NCBI RefSeq assembly: GCF_012848175.1
Contig: NZ_CP051651.1
Coordinates: 4,781,501-4,845,500, forward strand
Length of the DNA: 64,000 nt
Direction: 5' to 3'
Source: Xanthomonas campestris pv. badrii
GTDB lineage: Bacteria; Pseudomonadota; Gammaproteobacteria; Xanthomonadales; Xanthomonadaceae
Shown: positions 10,614 to 19,916 of the stretch, in pieces
Numbering within the stretch: position 1 is the stretch's first letter
How the letters are laid out: every line of letters starts with the position of its first letter
Made by a program: the position numbers and the translations under genes
The notes under the pieces: model-generated
Seen by the model: the letters and a program-made list of their open reading frames with translations, nothing else
Database searches by the model: none
Told to the model about the DNA's origin: nothing

Positions 10614-11971
10614 GGGTGACTCCCCGCATGCGCGCGCCGTTGCAGCGGCACAGGCCATGCCGCGTCGACGATCGCCTGCCGGGCCCAGTGGCGGTGTTCG
10701 CTGTCGCCCACGCTGGTCAGCCCGGCTGCGTGCAGCTGCGCATTGACCCAATTGGCGAAGTGATCGGCGACCGCGTCCGGCCAGTCGCCGAAGCTGTATG
10801 CAGCGTTGAAGGCTTCATCGTCCTGGGTCCATTCGGGGTGTTGTGGATCGATACGAACGGGCAGTTCGGCTCGCTCCGGGTCCAGCCATAGCCGTTCGTA
10901 CAGCGGAAGCTGGCAGTCAGCATCGCGGGTCCAGCCGGGTGGGAAGCGGGCGTGGGTTTCGGCGGCGAACAGTGCCAGCTGCGCGCCAAGTTCCTGCTCG
11001 ATCCGTTCACGGGTATCGCGCGTCTGCTGGTTGGACGGCGGTTCGGTCAGCAGGAAATCGGAGAGCTGCTTCACCATGGCGCGAACGCCGTTGAAATAGC
11101 CGAGCCGGTCGATGGCCGAACCGATCTTCAGCAGGTTGCGTGGCCGATCCTGCGTCCAGGTCGGTGGTAGCGACGCCAGCAGATAGTTCACGCCGCCACG
11201 CTCGCTGTTGAGCTGGGAAATGTTCTGCGGCTTGGTGCCGCCGAGCTTGCGTGCCACCAGATTGCGGTAATCGCGGTAGCTGCCGGCATGCGGCTCCCTG
11301 GCGCGCCATGCTTGGCGCGCCAGCTTGTTCGTCTCGCCGAAGCGGGCATCCTGGATGTCCGCGTGCACCGCATGCGCCAGTGTGCTGGAGAACATCGGTT
11401 GCAGCAGGTGGTACTGCGTCTCGTCGGTCGGCTGGTCGCCGAGTAGCCAATAGACCTGCTTGGCCTGCGCGTGCGAGACCGGTTGCGGATCGCTGCGCAC
11501 CAGCGTGCCGAATGCCTGCATCCAGCCGTCGGCGACCTCGGCGTCGGCATGCAGGGCGGCGCGCAGGTCGCTGTCGCCGGCCAGCATCCAGTCCAGCAGC
11601 CGTCGTCCCTCGACCTCGATCTTGAGGAACTTGAACACATCCAGCGCGGCGGCATTGCCGACCACGTCCTGCGCATAGTCATCGCCCAGGAGGTGGCTGC
11701 CGATCTCGGCATGCCGCGGCAGGTCGCCGGGCGGTACGTGCAGGCTGCTGCCGCGCGCATCGGGATGGGTGGCCTTGAGCACATGGGTGACGGCCTGGAT
11801 CTGGCCCACCCGGCGCGCGGCGTCGGCCAGCCAGGTCCCGTAGTCGTATTTCGACGCCGTTCCGGTGGTGTCTTCGCCTTCGTCGTCCTTCAGCTTGGCC
11901 TGCCGTCGTGCTTCGATGAAGTCGGAGATGGCTGCGTGGAAAATTTCTGCTCTTTCGGTCAGTTCTGCCAT
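10610..11971 (-). CDS. csy1: Csy1 (Cas8f), large subunit and PAM reader
   Basis: 453 aa. In type I-F, Csy1 recognises the PAM and nucleates R-loop formation. I chose the ATG at 11971 over the in-frame TTG at 11974 because GGAG lies 7 nt upstream of it. The N-terminal region (AISDFIEARRQAKLK) is typical of the family. It lies 75 bp downstream of cas3 and overlaps csy2 by 4 bp. Confidence 0.95.
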   Translation of the reverse strand: MAELTERAEIFHAAISDFIEARRQAKLKDDEGEDTTGTASKYDYGTWLADAARRVGQIQAVTHVLKATHPDARGSSLHVPPGDLPRHAEIGSHLLGDDYAQDVVGNAAALDVFKFLKIEVEGRRLLDWMLAGDSDLRAALHADAEVADGWMQAFGTLVRSDPQPVSHAQAKQVYWLLGDQPTDETQYHLLQPMFSSTLAHAVHADIQDARFGETNKLARQAWRAREPHAGSYRDYRNLVARKLGGTKPQNISQLNSERGGVNYLLASLPPTWTQDRPRNLLKIGSAIDRLGYFNGVRAMVKQLSDFLLTEPPSNQQTRDTRERIEQELGAQLALFAAETHARFPPGWTRDADCQLPLYERLWLDPERAELPVRIDPQHPEWTQDDEAFNAAYSFGDWPDAVADHFANWVNAQLHAAGLTSVGDSEHRHWARQAIVDAAWPVPLQRRAHAGSHP

Positions 11972-12046
11972 CAATGGTCTCCCTGTTGATCCTTCAGCGT
12001 TTCATTTGATAGCCGCATGTAATCTCCTAGACTGAGATTGCCTGCT

Positions 12047-15000
12047 TCATCCTCCTTTGAATTTTGCAAACCCCAACCACGGGTGATACCGCCAACCCTG
12101 GTCATTGGCCGGCACCTTCACCGTGGCCAGCTTCTTTGCGCAGTCATCCAATGACAGATCGAGGTACTCGGCCTGCTCGGCGAGCAGGCTTGCCAGATCG
12201 AAGCTGCCCCATGGGCCGATGCCGGGGGCGGGAGTCAGTACGATCTCGCGCCGTTGGCTCTGCTCGATGCGCACATAGAGATCGGTGCCGCGACCACCTG
12301 GCGATTGTTCGATCCGGTGCAGGCGCGGTGCCTCGTCCTCGTCCGGCAGGAACACCAACGTGGTGCTGGGTTGGCTATCGTGGCGGAACGGTTGTTGCTG
12401 AGGCAGCATGCCGGTCAGGGCGGCCTGCGGGTATTTCCAGGCGACGGCCGCCTGGTCGGATTCCAGCGGGGCGGACAGGCCGCTGGATGCGTCGGCCGCC
12501 AGGTCTTTCAGCATGCAGGTGGCGATGCGGGCCTGTTCCAGGTCGACGAAGCTGCTGGACGGCTGCCACTGCGCGTTCGGCCGTGGCCGGATGCGTGGCA
12601 AGGCCGTGAGCGTGCGGTATTCGTCCGCGAGCAGGGAATCGTGCAGCCATGGGCTGGTCAGTTGGAAACGCTTTGCGGATTTACCCGTTCCTTCCTTCTC
12701 GAACCCAGGTCTGAGATAGATCCGGCAGTCCTGGCTGCCAACTTGAAAGTGCCGCAGGTTGGTGTCGAAGATCAGCACGTTCGGCGCGTCGCCGGTGATG
12801 CCGCGATGGCGTTGCACGCGCCCGGCGAGCTGGATCAGCGAGCGCATCGACGAAGGTTCGGCCACTGCCCAATCGGCGTCCCAGTCGCGACCGACCTCGC
12901 ACACCGGGGATGCCAGCACCACGAACATCTGCTCGCGTTGCGGGTGGGCGTCGATCAGCGCACGGATGGCCGGCAGGCCGTAGACGCGCTTGCCATCGCC
13001 ACGCCGATCGAAGGCCGCGTCGAGCTGGTGCTCGATGGCCGAGCGTTGCACCAGTGGAAAGCGGGCGTGATAGACGCACAGGTGGATCTGCGTGTCCTGC
13101 GGCGCCCCAGCGGCATACAAGGCCTGCGCGACACCGAACAGGGGGTCGATGTTGGCCATGCGCACCAGGCCAAAACTGATGCGCTTGCCGCTGACAGGAT
13201 CGTGTTCCGCATGCGCGCCATGCAAGCGCAGGCAGGCATCGCGGACATGCGCGGCGAATGCGGCATGCAGTGACGCATCCTGCAGATGAGGCGGCAGGTC
13301 CAGCGGCAGCAGTTCGCCGCGTCGCAATGGCGTGGCCTTGGCGAGCCTCGTGGCGCGCTTGTCGACGAACTGCGTGTGCTGGTCGAGGAAACTGCTGCCG
13401 CCTGCGCATGCGGCGACCTGCACGCCGAACTCGTCGCTCCACAGGCAAGGGACCGCCAGCGCCGCGTCGGGCCGGCCGCCGTCTTCTCCACGGTTGCGCC
13501 GGTAGTGCTGGCGTCCCGCGCGGTAAGCCTGGTACATGCCGGTAACCAAGGACGGCGGCAGCGTGGCCGAGGACAGCACGACGCGCGTGCCGAGCATGCC
13601 GGCCCAGTGCACCAGCCTGGTCAATGCGGGCAGGTCGTCGAGGTCGTAGTCGTCCAGTTCGTCGAGGATCAGGTCCGCGCTCATCAAGCGCAGCATCGGC
13701 GCGATCTGGCGGCCAGCGCGCAGCGACTCGGTGGCCGGCACCATGTGGTCCACCGTGCAGACCAACATGGGCGCGGACAGCAGTTTGCCGATCTCCGGGT
13801 CGTGCAGCGCACGCGACAGCAAGGGGTGATCGGTGGTGACGCCTTCGTACAGGACGTGGCTGTCTTCCTCGATCAAGCCCTGCACGGAGGCCGAGCCATG
13901 CGCTTCGGCCTTGTGTTCGTAGAACGCGAACAAGGCGCGGCTGGCCGAGCCGCCCACGCGGATCGCCAGTTCGTCCTCGTCCAGGTGCAGATCGGTGCGG
14001 AAGCTGCGGCCGGTCTGCAAGGTCAGCGTGCGCAGGCCCAGGGCATACGTGGCGCGCAACCCATGCTGGGGATCGGCCAGGGCGTAGAGGATGCGCGCGT
14101 TGGCGAGCGTCTTGCCGCAACCGGTCGAGGCCATGTTGACGATGAAGGCACCCTGGTCGCGCGCCGTCTCGCGCAACGAGGCGGCCGCATCGAATGCCTT
14201 GTCCTGCCAGGAAAAGCGTGGATCGGCGCTGCGTTTGCGCAATCCACGGTGATTGGCCAGCCTTGGCAAATGGCGTTCGAAGCCCGGCAGCGCATGGGCG
14301 ATCAGGCCGGCATCGCGGGCGACCCCGAGCAGGTGCTCGTCCAGCGGTTGCTTCAGGTCGCCGTGGTAGTCGGTATTGGCATACAGCTGGGTGCGGCCGT
14401 CGCCCTGCAAGCGCTGCGGCGAGCCCTTGGGCAGAGCCGAATAATGGTGGTCGGCCAGCATCAGGCTGAGCCTGGCCAGATGCATGACGTAGGGATTGTC
14501 GAGCCAGTTGTCCGCGCGGCCCGCACGTCGTTCCAGCAGGCGTTTGGCCAGGCGCGCGGCCTGTGCGCGCCACTTCGTCTCCATCACCGGGAGTGTGCCT
14601 GCGGGTGTCCAGTACGACTGGATCCTGTTGATGTCGGCCGGTTGACGGATTTCGTTCCAGTCGTGCGCCAGCAGCGACAACGGCGTCTCCAGCCATGCGG
14701 AATGGAAGGCGCGCGCGCGCTTGCCCAGCCGGGCCTGCGCACCGTCGTCCTGGATGACCGGTACGACCGGAAGCCGGTGATGGGTGAGCACAAGCCACGC
14801 CACGGCCGCCGCAATCGGTGGCAGCTCGCGGAAGGGAAAGTGGGACGCCGCGTTGACGCCGTCGCGCTGGTAGCGCGTGTCGGCCAACCAGTCGGCTTCG
14901 TCGTAAGCGTCCGGGTCGGCCAGTCGTTGCAGCCACCGTGCATCGTCGTCGTTGCCGACGAAGGCCTGAAACAAGCGCAGCGATACCCATTCGTGGCGAT

Positions 15001-15436
15001 AGAGGTTGCGCTCCTGCAGCTGCCCGCACAGCCGTGCCTGGAAGGCGATGCTGGCCTTGCCCATGTCGTGCAGCAGGGCCGCCAGTTGCGCGAGCAGGCG
15101 GATATCCTCGGCGGTGTGCCAGTCGTTTTCGTCTTCGCGCCGCAGCACGTTGCGCGTGGTGGTGTTGGTGGGCACCGCGCCTTCGGCATTGAAGCGGCGG
15201 GCGTCTCCCACGATCCACAGCAGTTCGGAGTGGTCGCGGCCGCGGATCCAGTGGCAGGCGACGGCGCTGTTCTTGCGCGCGGTCTTGCGCAGCAGTCTGC
15301 GCAATGTCGTCAGGCCGGCTTCGGTGATCGGCGTCTGCCAGGTGCGGTCACCACGCCGCTCGGCGAATTGATCGAGAATGCGCCGGGTTTCGGTCAGCGC
15401 ACGCTTGTCGCACTGCGAGATCAGCAGGATGTTCAC
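12047..15436 (-). CDS. cas3: Cas2/3 fusion: nuclease-helicase and adaptation subunit
   Basis: 1129 aa, the type I-F architecture. A Cas2-like domain occupies roughly 1-95, followed by an HD nuclease (His123-Asp124 in LLHDMGK; His148 and His219-220 further on) and an SF2 helicase. The helicase has Walker A STGCGKT (437-443), a DELD box (592-595), SSAT (622-625) and a late GRVQRHRG motif VI. It degrades target DNA recruited by the Csy complex, and its Cas2 part binds Cas1 for spacer integration. The start overlaps the cas1 stop by 4 bp, so the two are coupled. All motifs are intact. Confidence 0.97.
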   Translation of the reverse strand: MNILLISQCDKRALTETRRILDQFAERRGDRTWQTPITEAGLTTLRRLLRKTARKNSAVACHWIRGRDHSELLWIVGDARRFNAEGAVPTNTTTRNVLRREDENDWHTAEDIRLLAQLAALLHDMGKASIAFQARLCGQLQERNLYRHEWVSLRLFQAFVGNDDDARWLQRLADPDAYDEADWLADTRYQRDGVNAASHFPFRELPPIAAAVAWLVLTHHRLPVVPVIQDDGAQARLGKRARAFHSAWLETPLSLLAHDWNEIRQPADINRIQSYWTPAGTLPVMETKWRAQAARLAKRLLERRAGRADNWLDNPYVMHLARLSLMLADHHYSALPKGSPQRLQGDGRTQLYANTDYHGDLKQPLDEHLLGVARDAGLIAHALPGFERHLPRLANHRGLRKRSADPRFSWQDKAFDAAASLRETARDQGAFIVNMASTGCGKTLANARILYALADPQHGLRATYALGLRTLTLQTGRSFRTDLHLDEDELAIRVGGSASRALFAFYEHKAEAHGSASVQGLIEEDSHVLYEGVTTDHPLLSRALHDPEIGKLLSAPMLVCTVDHMVPATESLRAGRQIAPMLRLMSADLILDELDDYDLDDLPALTRLVHWAGMLGTRVVLSSATLPPSLVTGMYQAYRAGRQHYRRNRGEDGGRPDAALAVPCLWSDEFGVQVAACAGGSSFLDQHTQFVDKRATRLAKATPLRRGELLPLDLPPHLQDASLHAAFAAHVRDACLRLHGAHAEHDPVSGKRISFGLVRMANIDPLFGVAQALYAAGAPQDTQIHLCVYHARFPLVQRSAIEHQLDAAFDRRGDGKRVYGLPAIRALIDAHPQREQMFVVLASPVCEVGRDWDADWAVAEPSSMRSLIQLAGRVQRHRGITGDAPNVLIFDTNLRHFQVGSQDCRIYLRPGFEKEGTGKSAKRFQLTSPWLHDSLLADEYRTLTALPRIRPRPNAQWQPSSSFVDLEQARIATCMLKDLAADASSGLSAPLESDQAAVAWKYPQAALTGMLPQQQPFRHDSQPSTTLVFLPDEDEAPRLHRIEQSPGGRGTDLYVRIEQSQRREIVLTPAPGIGPWGSFDLASLLAEQAEYLDLSLDDCAKKLATVKVPANDQGWRYHPWLGFAKFKGG

Positions 15437-16422
15437 CGCGCAGGCTCCGCGCTCTTCGCTGCCGCGGTCTGCAGTGCGACGGCCTTGAGCGTGTCCAGCA
15501 TGAAGTCCAGGGATTCGCTGCGGGTCAGGGCTTCGATGCAGTTGCGACGGAAGGCCTGTTCGTCGTCTCCGCGCATCGCCGACAGGAATGCCTGCGGCAG
15601 GATGCTGGCGTCCTTCACCAAGTCCGCGATGTCGAACACCAGGCCGCCGCGCCGGGTCTTGCCGTGTAGTACCGCCAGGCCGTGCGGCAGGCCCAGCACC
15701 CAGCTGGCGGTCGCGCCCAGGCCATAGGCCAGGTAGTTACCGTGATCGAGAAAACGGTTGGCCGGATCGGTTCCGCTGCCGCGCTTGGCGCGGGTGAAGT
15801 CGCCATAGCCAACGGTGTCGACGGCGAGTTTGAACAATGCCTTGGTCAGCCTGGCCTCTTCGGTCAGCAACGCGGTGCTGTCCTGGGCCTGCTCAATGGT
15901 GCGGCGGGTTTTCGCCAGCAGTGCATCCAGTCTGGCGCCATCCGGCGCGAAGCCCGCTTCCTTGAGCGCGCGCTGTTGCCATTGTTCGCCGATACGCAGC
16001 GCACGTGCGTGTTGGAATGCCTTGGCGGCCATCAGCCGCAAGTCGTCCTCGAACCAGAAAGACACCCAGGCCTGCAGATACTCGGTGGGCCGATACTCGC
16101 TCTGCGGCGAGAACCAGGCAACCTCCACATCCATTTCGTTGGCCGAGAACAGCGGCGTGCCGCCGCCACCGCAAAAGCCCACGAGCACGCCTGCCTTGGC
16201 CAGTTCACGCATCGCCGCCTGTGTGACGGACGTGCCGGTGCCTAGCAAGACCGTGGTGGTATTGGCGATCGGGATGTTCCAGTACAGCGAGCGCTTGCCT
16301 GCGTCGGTGACGTATTCGACCCGGCCACCGTTGACGAGGACGCGGCAGTGCTGCAGGTAGTAGATGTTCGCGCGCTTGGAATGCAGGATGGTCTTGAGGT
16401 CCGATGCCGACAGTTCTTCCAT
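15433..16422 (-). CDS. cas1: Cas1, spacer integrase (type I-F)
   Basis: 329 aa. It catalyses insertion of new spacers at the leader-repeat junction together with Cas2/3. Candidate metal ligands are Glu188 or Glu189 (LLTEEARL), His253 (VLHGKTRRGG), Asp264 and Asp267 (VFDIADLVKDA). It is the first gene of the cas operon. The ATG at 16422 has a strong AAGGAGAGG 7 nt upstream, and a sigma70-like promoter lies 50-80 bp upstream. An intact Cas1 and a leader-adjacent IHF site suggest the array can still grow. Confidence 0.97.
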   Translation of the reverse strand: MEELSASDLKTILHSKRANIYYLQHCRVLVNGGRVEYVTDAGKRSLYWNIPIANTTTVLLGTGTSVTQAAMRELAKAGVLVGFCGGGGTPLFSANEMDVEVAWFSPQSEYRPTEYLQAWVSFWFEDDLRLMAAKAFQHARALRIGEQWQQRALKEAGFAPDGARLDALLAKTRRTIEQAQDSTALLTEEARLTKALFKLAVDTVGYGDFTRAKRGSGTDPANRFLDHGNYLAYGLGATASWVLGLPHGLAVLHGKTRRGGLVFDIADLVKDASILPQAFLSAMRGDDEQAFRRNCIEALTRSESLDFMLDTLKAVALQTAAAKSAEPAR

Positions 16423-16472
16423 GTGCGGACCTCTCCTTGAGTAGGCGGCTTGCCGGCAGCCTTCCGCCCTCG

Positions 16473-16502
16473 ATACTAGGGTGTATCAAGCGGGCTTGGC
16501 AA
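16473..16502 (-). promoter_or_regulatory. Candidate promoter of the cas operon
   Basis: On the minus strand TTGCCA (-35, 16497-16502) and TAGTAT (-10, 16473-16478) are separated by 18 bp. They lie about 50 bp upstream of cas1 with no other gene between. Confidence 0.5.
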
Positions 16503-16620
16503 GCTGGCTCCCCGTCTCAGCGGACTGGCATTTTTCGGCCATGGTGAGGCGATGGAACGCGTCTGTTTTCAAGGCGATGTGCGGTGTGCAGTGATGCAGG
16601 ACGCATACCGTGGACGTCCC

Positions 16621-16842
16621 TCATACCGTTGACCACTCGACGCGCATGCCGGCATCCGCATACCTGGCAAACAGCGCTTGCTGCGCCGCTTCGCGCTGGT
16701 CGAGGTTGCACGCAATCAGCACAAGGTTGGCTCCGGCACTGGCTAGCGCGTTGTCGTAATCCAGCCCGCCGGGGCTGGCGCCGGTGATCGCGGCCACCGG
16801 CGCCCGCTGCAGCGGCAGGTCGGCCAGAGTCCAGCCGCTCAT
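16621..16842 (-). pseudogene. Truncated short-chain dehydrogenase remnant at the cas island edge
   Basis: The ATG at 16842 overlaps the stop of the upstream hydrolase gene, and 73 codons follow. The start (SGWTLADLPLQ, then AAITGA) matches the N-terminus of SDR-family oxidoreductases with the TGxxxGxG nucleotide loop. The loop is damaged, however: TGASPGGLD has an extra residue and Asp in place of the last Gly. The frame stops at 16621, about 200 aa before an SDR should end, and no continuation is seen before the cas promoter. I infer that arrival of the CRISPR-Cas segment, or a deletion beside it, removed the rest. Confidence 0.7.
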
Positions 16843-17906
16843 TGCGCCAGCGCCTGCGTTTTGGGCAGCGTGCGCCACCAGCGCTCGCCGGTGGCCGGCT
16901 GGCGCAGGTCCACCCGCTCGCCCATCTGCGGCGTGGTCAGCGGCACGTTGGCGGCCGCCGCCAGCGCGACGATGCGCTCGAACGGTTCGGACCAGGCATG
17001 CATGGCCAGATCGAAGGTGCCGTTGTGGATCGGCAGCAGGGTGCGGCCGCCGATGTCGATGCAGGCCTGCAGGCTCTGCTCCGGCTGCATGTGCACATCC
17101 GGCCACAGTGGGTCGTAGGCGCCGTTTTCGATCAGCGCCACATCGAACGGCCCCAGGCGTCGGCCGATCTCCTTGAAATGCGGGCCGTAACCACCGTCGC
17201 CGCTGAAGAACACGCGCAGGTCGGCATCCTGGATCGCCCACGAGCACCACAGCGTGCGGTCGCGATCGAACAGGCCGCGGCCGGAGAAATGCCGCGACGG
17301 CGTGGCGGTGAGCGTCAGGCCATCGACCTGCACCGACTGCCACCAGTCCAGCTGCTGCACCTTGGTCGGATCCACGCCCCAGCGCACCAGCAGATCGCCC
17401 ACGCCCAGCGGCGCGACGAACACGCCAACGCGGTCGGCCAACGCACGGATGGTGGCGCGGTCCAGATGGTCGTAATGGTTGTGCGACAGGATCACCCCGG
17501 CCAGCGGCGGCAACGCATCCAGGGCGATCGGCGGCGCGTGGAAGCGCTTGGGCCCTGCGAACGCAAACGGCGAGGCGCGCTTGGAAAACACCGGGTCGGT
17601 CAGCCACAGGCCGCCACGCAGCTTCATCAGCACAGTGGAGTGACCCAGCCGGAACAGGCTGTGATCCGGCGCCGCCTGCAGCTGCGCCGCAGTCAACGGC
17701 GTGACCGGCAGCGCCTGCGACGGCACCGTGTGGGCCGGCTTGTTGAACAACACCTCCCACAGCAAGCGCAGCCCGCCCAGAACCCCGGGGGTGCTCAGCG
17801 AGGTCGGCAGTGTGTTGCGAAAGCGCCCATTGCGAAATTGCGGCGAAGCGGCGTGCGATGCGGCGTGGGGCAGCTGACGGGACTGGGTGAGCACGACAGG
17901 ATCCAT
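16839..17906 (-). CDS. MBL-fold metallo-hydrolase (UlaG / NAPE-PLD-like)
   Basis: 355 aa. The zinc-binding motif HNHYDHLD is present (His142, His144, Asp146, His147). Further metal ligands are likely in TPSRHFSG and FSGDGGYG, and PIHNGTFDLAMHAW is typical of the lipid-hydrolase-like branch. The substrate is unknown. There is no signal peptide that I trust. It is divergent from a TetR regulator (start 18002) with a palindrome between them, which suggests control by that protein. The SDR remnant is coupled to its 3' end, so the intact ancestor was probably a two-gene operon. Confidence 0.85.
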   Translation of the reverse strand: MDPVVLTQSRQLPHAASHAASPQFRNGRFRNTLPTSLSTPGVLGGLRLLWEVLFNKPAHTVPSQALPVTPLTAAQLQAAPDHSLFRLGHSTVLMKLRGGLWLTDPVFSKRASPFAFAGPKRFHAPPIALDALPPLAGVILSHNHYDHLDRATIRALADRVGVFVAPLGVGDLLVRWGVDPTKVQQLDWWQSVQVDGLTLTATPSRHFSGRGLFDRDRTLWCSWAIQDADLRVFFSGDGGYGPHFKEIGRRLGPFDVALIENGAYDPLWPDVHMQPEQSLQACIDIGGRTLLPIHNGTFDLAMHAWSEPFERIVALAAAANVPLTTPQMGERVDLRQPATGERWWRTLPKTQALAQ

Positions 17907-17943
17907 CGTTGGGAAGGGGCGAACACGGCAGTGGTAATGAACT

Positions 17944-17959
17944 TACACTGCACAGTGTA
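17944..17959. promoter_or_regulatory. Likely TetR operator palindrome
   Basis: TACACTG-CA-CAGTGTA, two 7-bp arms, sits in the 95-bp region between the divergent hydrolase and TetR genes. This is a typical place and shape for an autoregulatory TetR site. Confidence 0.55.
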
Positions 17960-18001
17960 GTTTTATTCGGAAATGTAAACTGACGGGTGTAACATGCAGC
18001 C

Positions 18002-18634
18002 ATGTCCAGTTCATCCGATCCGGCCCCGGCGCCGCAGCGGCTCACCGACCGCAAGCGCCACGCCATTGTCGAGGCGGCCATCGCACAGTTCCGCCAGCAC
18101 GGGTTCGAGGCCACCAGCATGGATCGGGTCGCCGCCGCCGCTGGTGTCTCCAAGCGCACCGTCTACAACCATTTCCCCAGCAAGGACGCCTTGTTCGGCG
18201 AGATCCTGCGCGGGCTATGGCAACGCAGTGCCGAGGCGGTGAGCCTGGCCTATCGCCCAGACCAATCATTGCGCATGCAGTTGACGCAATTGCTGCAGCA
18301 GAAGCTGCGCCTGCTCGACGATGCGGCCTTCATCGATCTCTCGCGCGTGGCCATTGCCGAAGGCATCCACTCGCCGGAGCGCGCACGCGCGCTGCTGGCG
18401 CAGCTGGGCAGCAAGGAAGAGGGCACCACCACCTGGCTGCGCGCTGCGCAGGCCGATGGCCGCCTGGCGCCGGTGGACCCGGAATTCGCCTCGCAACAGC
18501 TGCAGTCGCTGATCAAGGGCTTTGCGTTCTGGCCGCAGCTGGCGCTGGGACAGCCGCCGCTGTCGGCCGACCAGCAGACCCAGGTGGCCGAGTCGGCGGT
18601 GGCGATGTTCCTGGCGCTGTACGGGCGCACGTAA
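18002..18634 (+). CDS. TetR/AcrR-family transcriptional regulator
   Basis: 210 aa. The N-terminal helix-turn-helix is clear at about residues 15-60 (IVEAAIAQFRQHGFEATSMD, then AGVSKRTVYNHFPSKDALF). The C-terminal domain resembles the AefR-like TetR C-terminal region, with a helical ligand pocket of unknown specificity. It is divergent from the MBL hydrolase, so it probably represses that gene and itself through the palindrome at 17944-17959. Confidence 0.9.
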   Translation: MSSSSDPAPAPQRLTDRKRHAIVEAAIAQFRQHGFEATSMDRVAAAAGVSKRTVYNHFPSKDALFGEILRGLWQRSAEAVSLAYRPDQSLRMQLTQLLQQKLRLLDDAAFIDLSRVAIAEGIHSPERARALLAQLGSKEEGTTTWLRAAQADGRLAPVDPEFASQQLQSLIKGFAFWPQLALGQPPLSADQQTQVAESAVAMFLALYGRT

Positions 18635-18661
18635 GCGCCGCTTGCAACATGGCGGCCCCGC

Positions 18662-19024
18662 TCACGCGCCAGCAGCATCCTGGGTCCACACCGCCAGCGC
18701 GTAGCCGTGCGGGTCGGTGAAGTGGAAACGTCGCCCGCCCGGGAATGCGAACACCGGGCGGGTAATGGCGCCGCCAGCAGCTTCGATGCGTGCCTGGGAG
18801 GCCGCCAGATCGTCCGAGGCCAGGACCACCAGGGCGCCACCTGGTTGCGGGGCGCCATGGAAGAAGCCGCCGCTCAGGCGGCCATCGCGGAACTCGCAAT
18901 AGTCCTGGCCATAGTCCTGGAACGTCCAGTCGAACGCCGCAGCGTAGAACGCCTTGGCGGTGGCGATGGAGGTCACGGCAAATTCCAGATAGTCGATACG
19001 GTGATGCTGTGCGCTGTGTTGCAT
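18662..19024 (-). CDS. VOC-family (glyoxalase/bleomycin-resistance fold) protein
   Basis: 120 aa. The single-domain VOC pattern is visible: IDYLEFAVTSIATAKAFYAAAFDW at the start and FHFTDPHGYALAVWT at the end. Members bind a metal and small substrates, but this one's substrate cannot be read from sequence. It lies 73 bp downstream of the AraC-type gene on the same strand. In related genomes that regulator probably acts with it, although here the regulator is frameshifted. Confidence 0.85.
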   Translation of the reverse strand: MQHSAQHHRIDYLEFAVTSIATAKAFYAAAFDWTFQDYGQDYCEFRDGRLSGGFFHGAPQPGGALVVLASDDLAASQARIEAAGGAITRPVFAFPGGRRFHFTDPHGYALAVWTQDAAGA

Positions 19025-19097
19025 GGCGATGTCCTCGCGGTCGGTGGTTGCACAGCGTGCCCTGCGCAGCGACCTGGCGGCTTGGCGAAAACGGCCA

Positions 19098-19824
19098 TCA
19101 CTGCGCGTGCTGCTGCACCAGCTCGCGCGGACTCAAACCGGCGAGCTGGCGCGCATCGCGCACCAGATGCGGCGCATCGCCATACCCGGCCTCCAGCGCA
19201 GCGGCGGTCAGCGTGGGGCTGGCTGGCTGCCAGCCGCAGGAAACGCTGCAGCCGCAAGATCCGCTCCAGCGTCTTGGGCCCATAGCCGAACGCGGCGTGG
19301 CAGCGCCGCCGCAGCTGACGCTCGCTGATCCCCAGGCTTGCGCACAGCGCAGCCAGGCGTGGCGCCGCTGCTCCGGCCAGCTGGGCGAAGGTGAACGCCA
19401 TCTGCCGATCCACTGGCGCTGCGTGCTGCCGACACAGCGCGTGCAATGTCTGCACCACGTCGGCGCCATCGCACAGCTTCTGTTGCCAGTCGCCCGCACC
19501 GCGTCCCCACAGCGCATCCAGTGCCACGCGCTGGTCGGCGATGTGGTGCAGCGGAAGGCCGAGCACACCGGCGGCCGCGCCTGCCGTCAATCGTACGCCG
19601 GTGAGCACGTTGCCGGCGTCCACGCAGGCCATGGTCGCGGCGTGGTCGGGGCCGGCGACGAACAGGCAAGCGCCATCCCAGATCAGGTCGACACAGCCGT
19701 CGGGCAACACCCGTACCGGCGCACTGGCCGCACCTTGCCGATAGCGCCAGCTGCAACGCAGCTGGGTGCGCAACTCCGGCGGCGGCGGCAATTTCGTGTA
19801 GCGGGATTGGGTGTGCGAGGACAT
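19098..19824 (-). pseudogene. AraC-family regulator with a +1 frameshift
   Basis: The start MSSHTQSRYTKLPPPPEL and a DUF6597-like N-terminal domain (RVLPDGCVDLIWDG) lead into an AraC helix-turn-helix (LGISERQLRRRCHAAFGYGPKTLERILRL). The frame then turns to nonsense after LAASQP. The expected end (TAAALEAGYGDAPHLVRD and ...LSPRELVQQHAQ) is in the neighbouring frame. Removing one C from the C4 run at 19215-19218 restores a continuous gene of about 242 aa. It is either a real inactivating mutation or a homopolymer sequencing error. Confidence 0.8.
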
Positions 19825-19916
19825 GGCGGCAGTCTGCGGCAAAACGTGTCGACGCATCTGGACGACGAAGGTGTCCAGATGTGCTGCGCTGGTCGCGCCA
19901 CTGCAGCGCCATTGCC

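Noticed and set aside
12254..15727. Long plus-strand open frames opposite cas3 and cas1
   Set aside because: They are antisense shadows of high-GC coding sequence; the minus-strand proteins carry all the Cas motifs.
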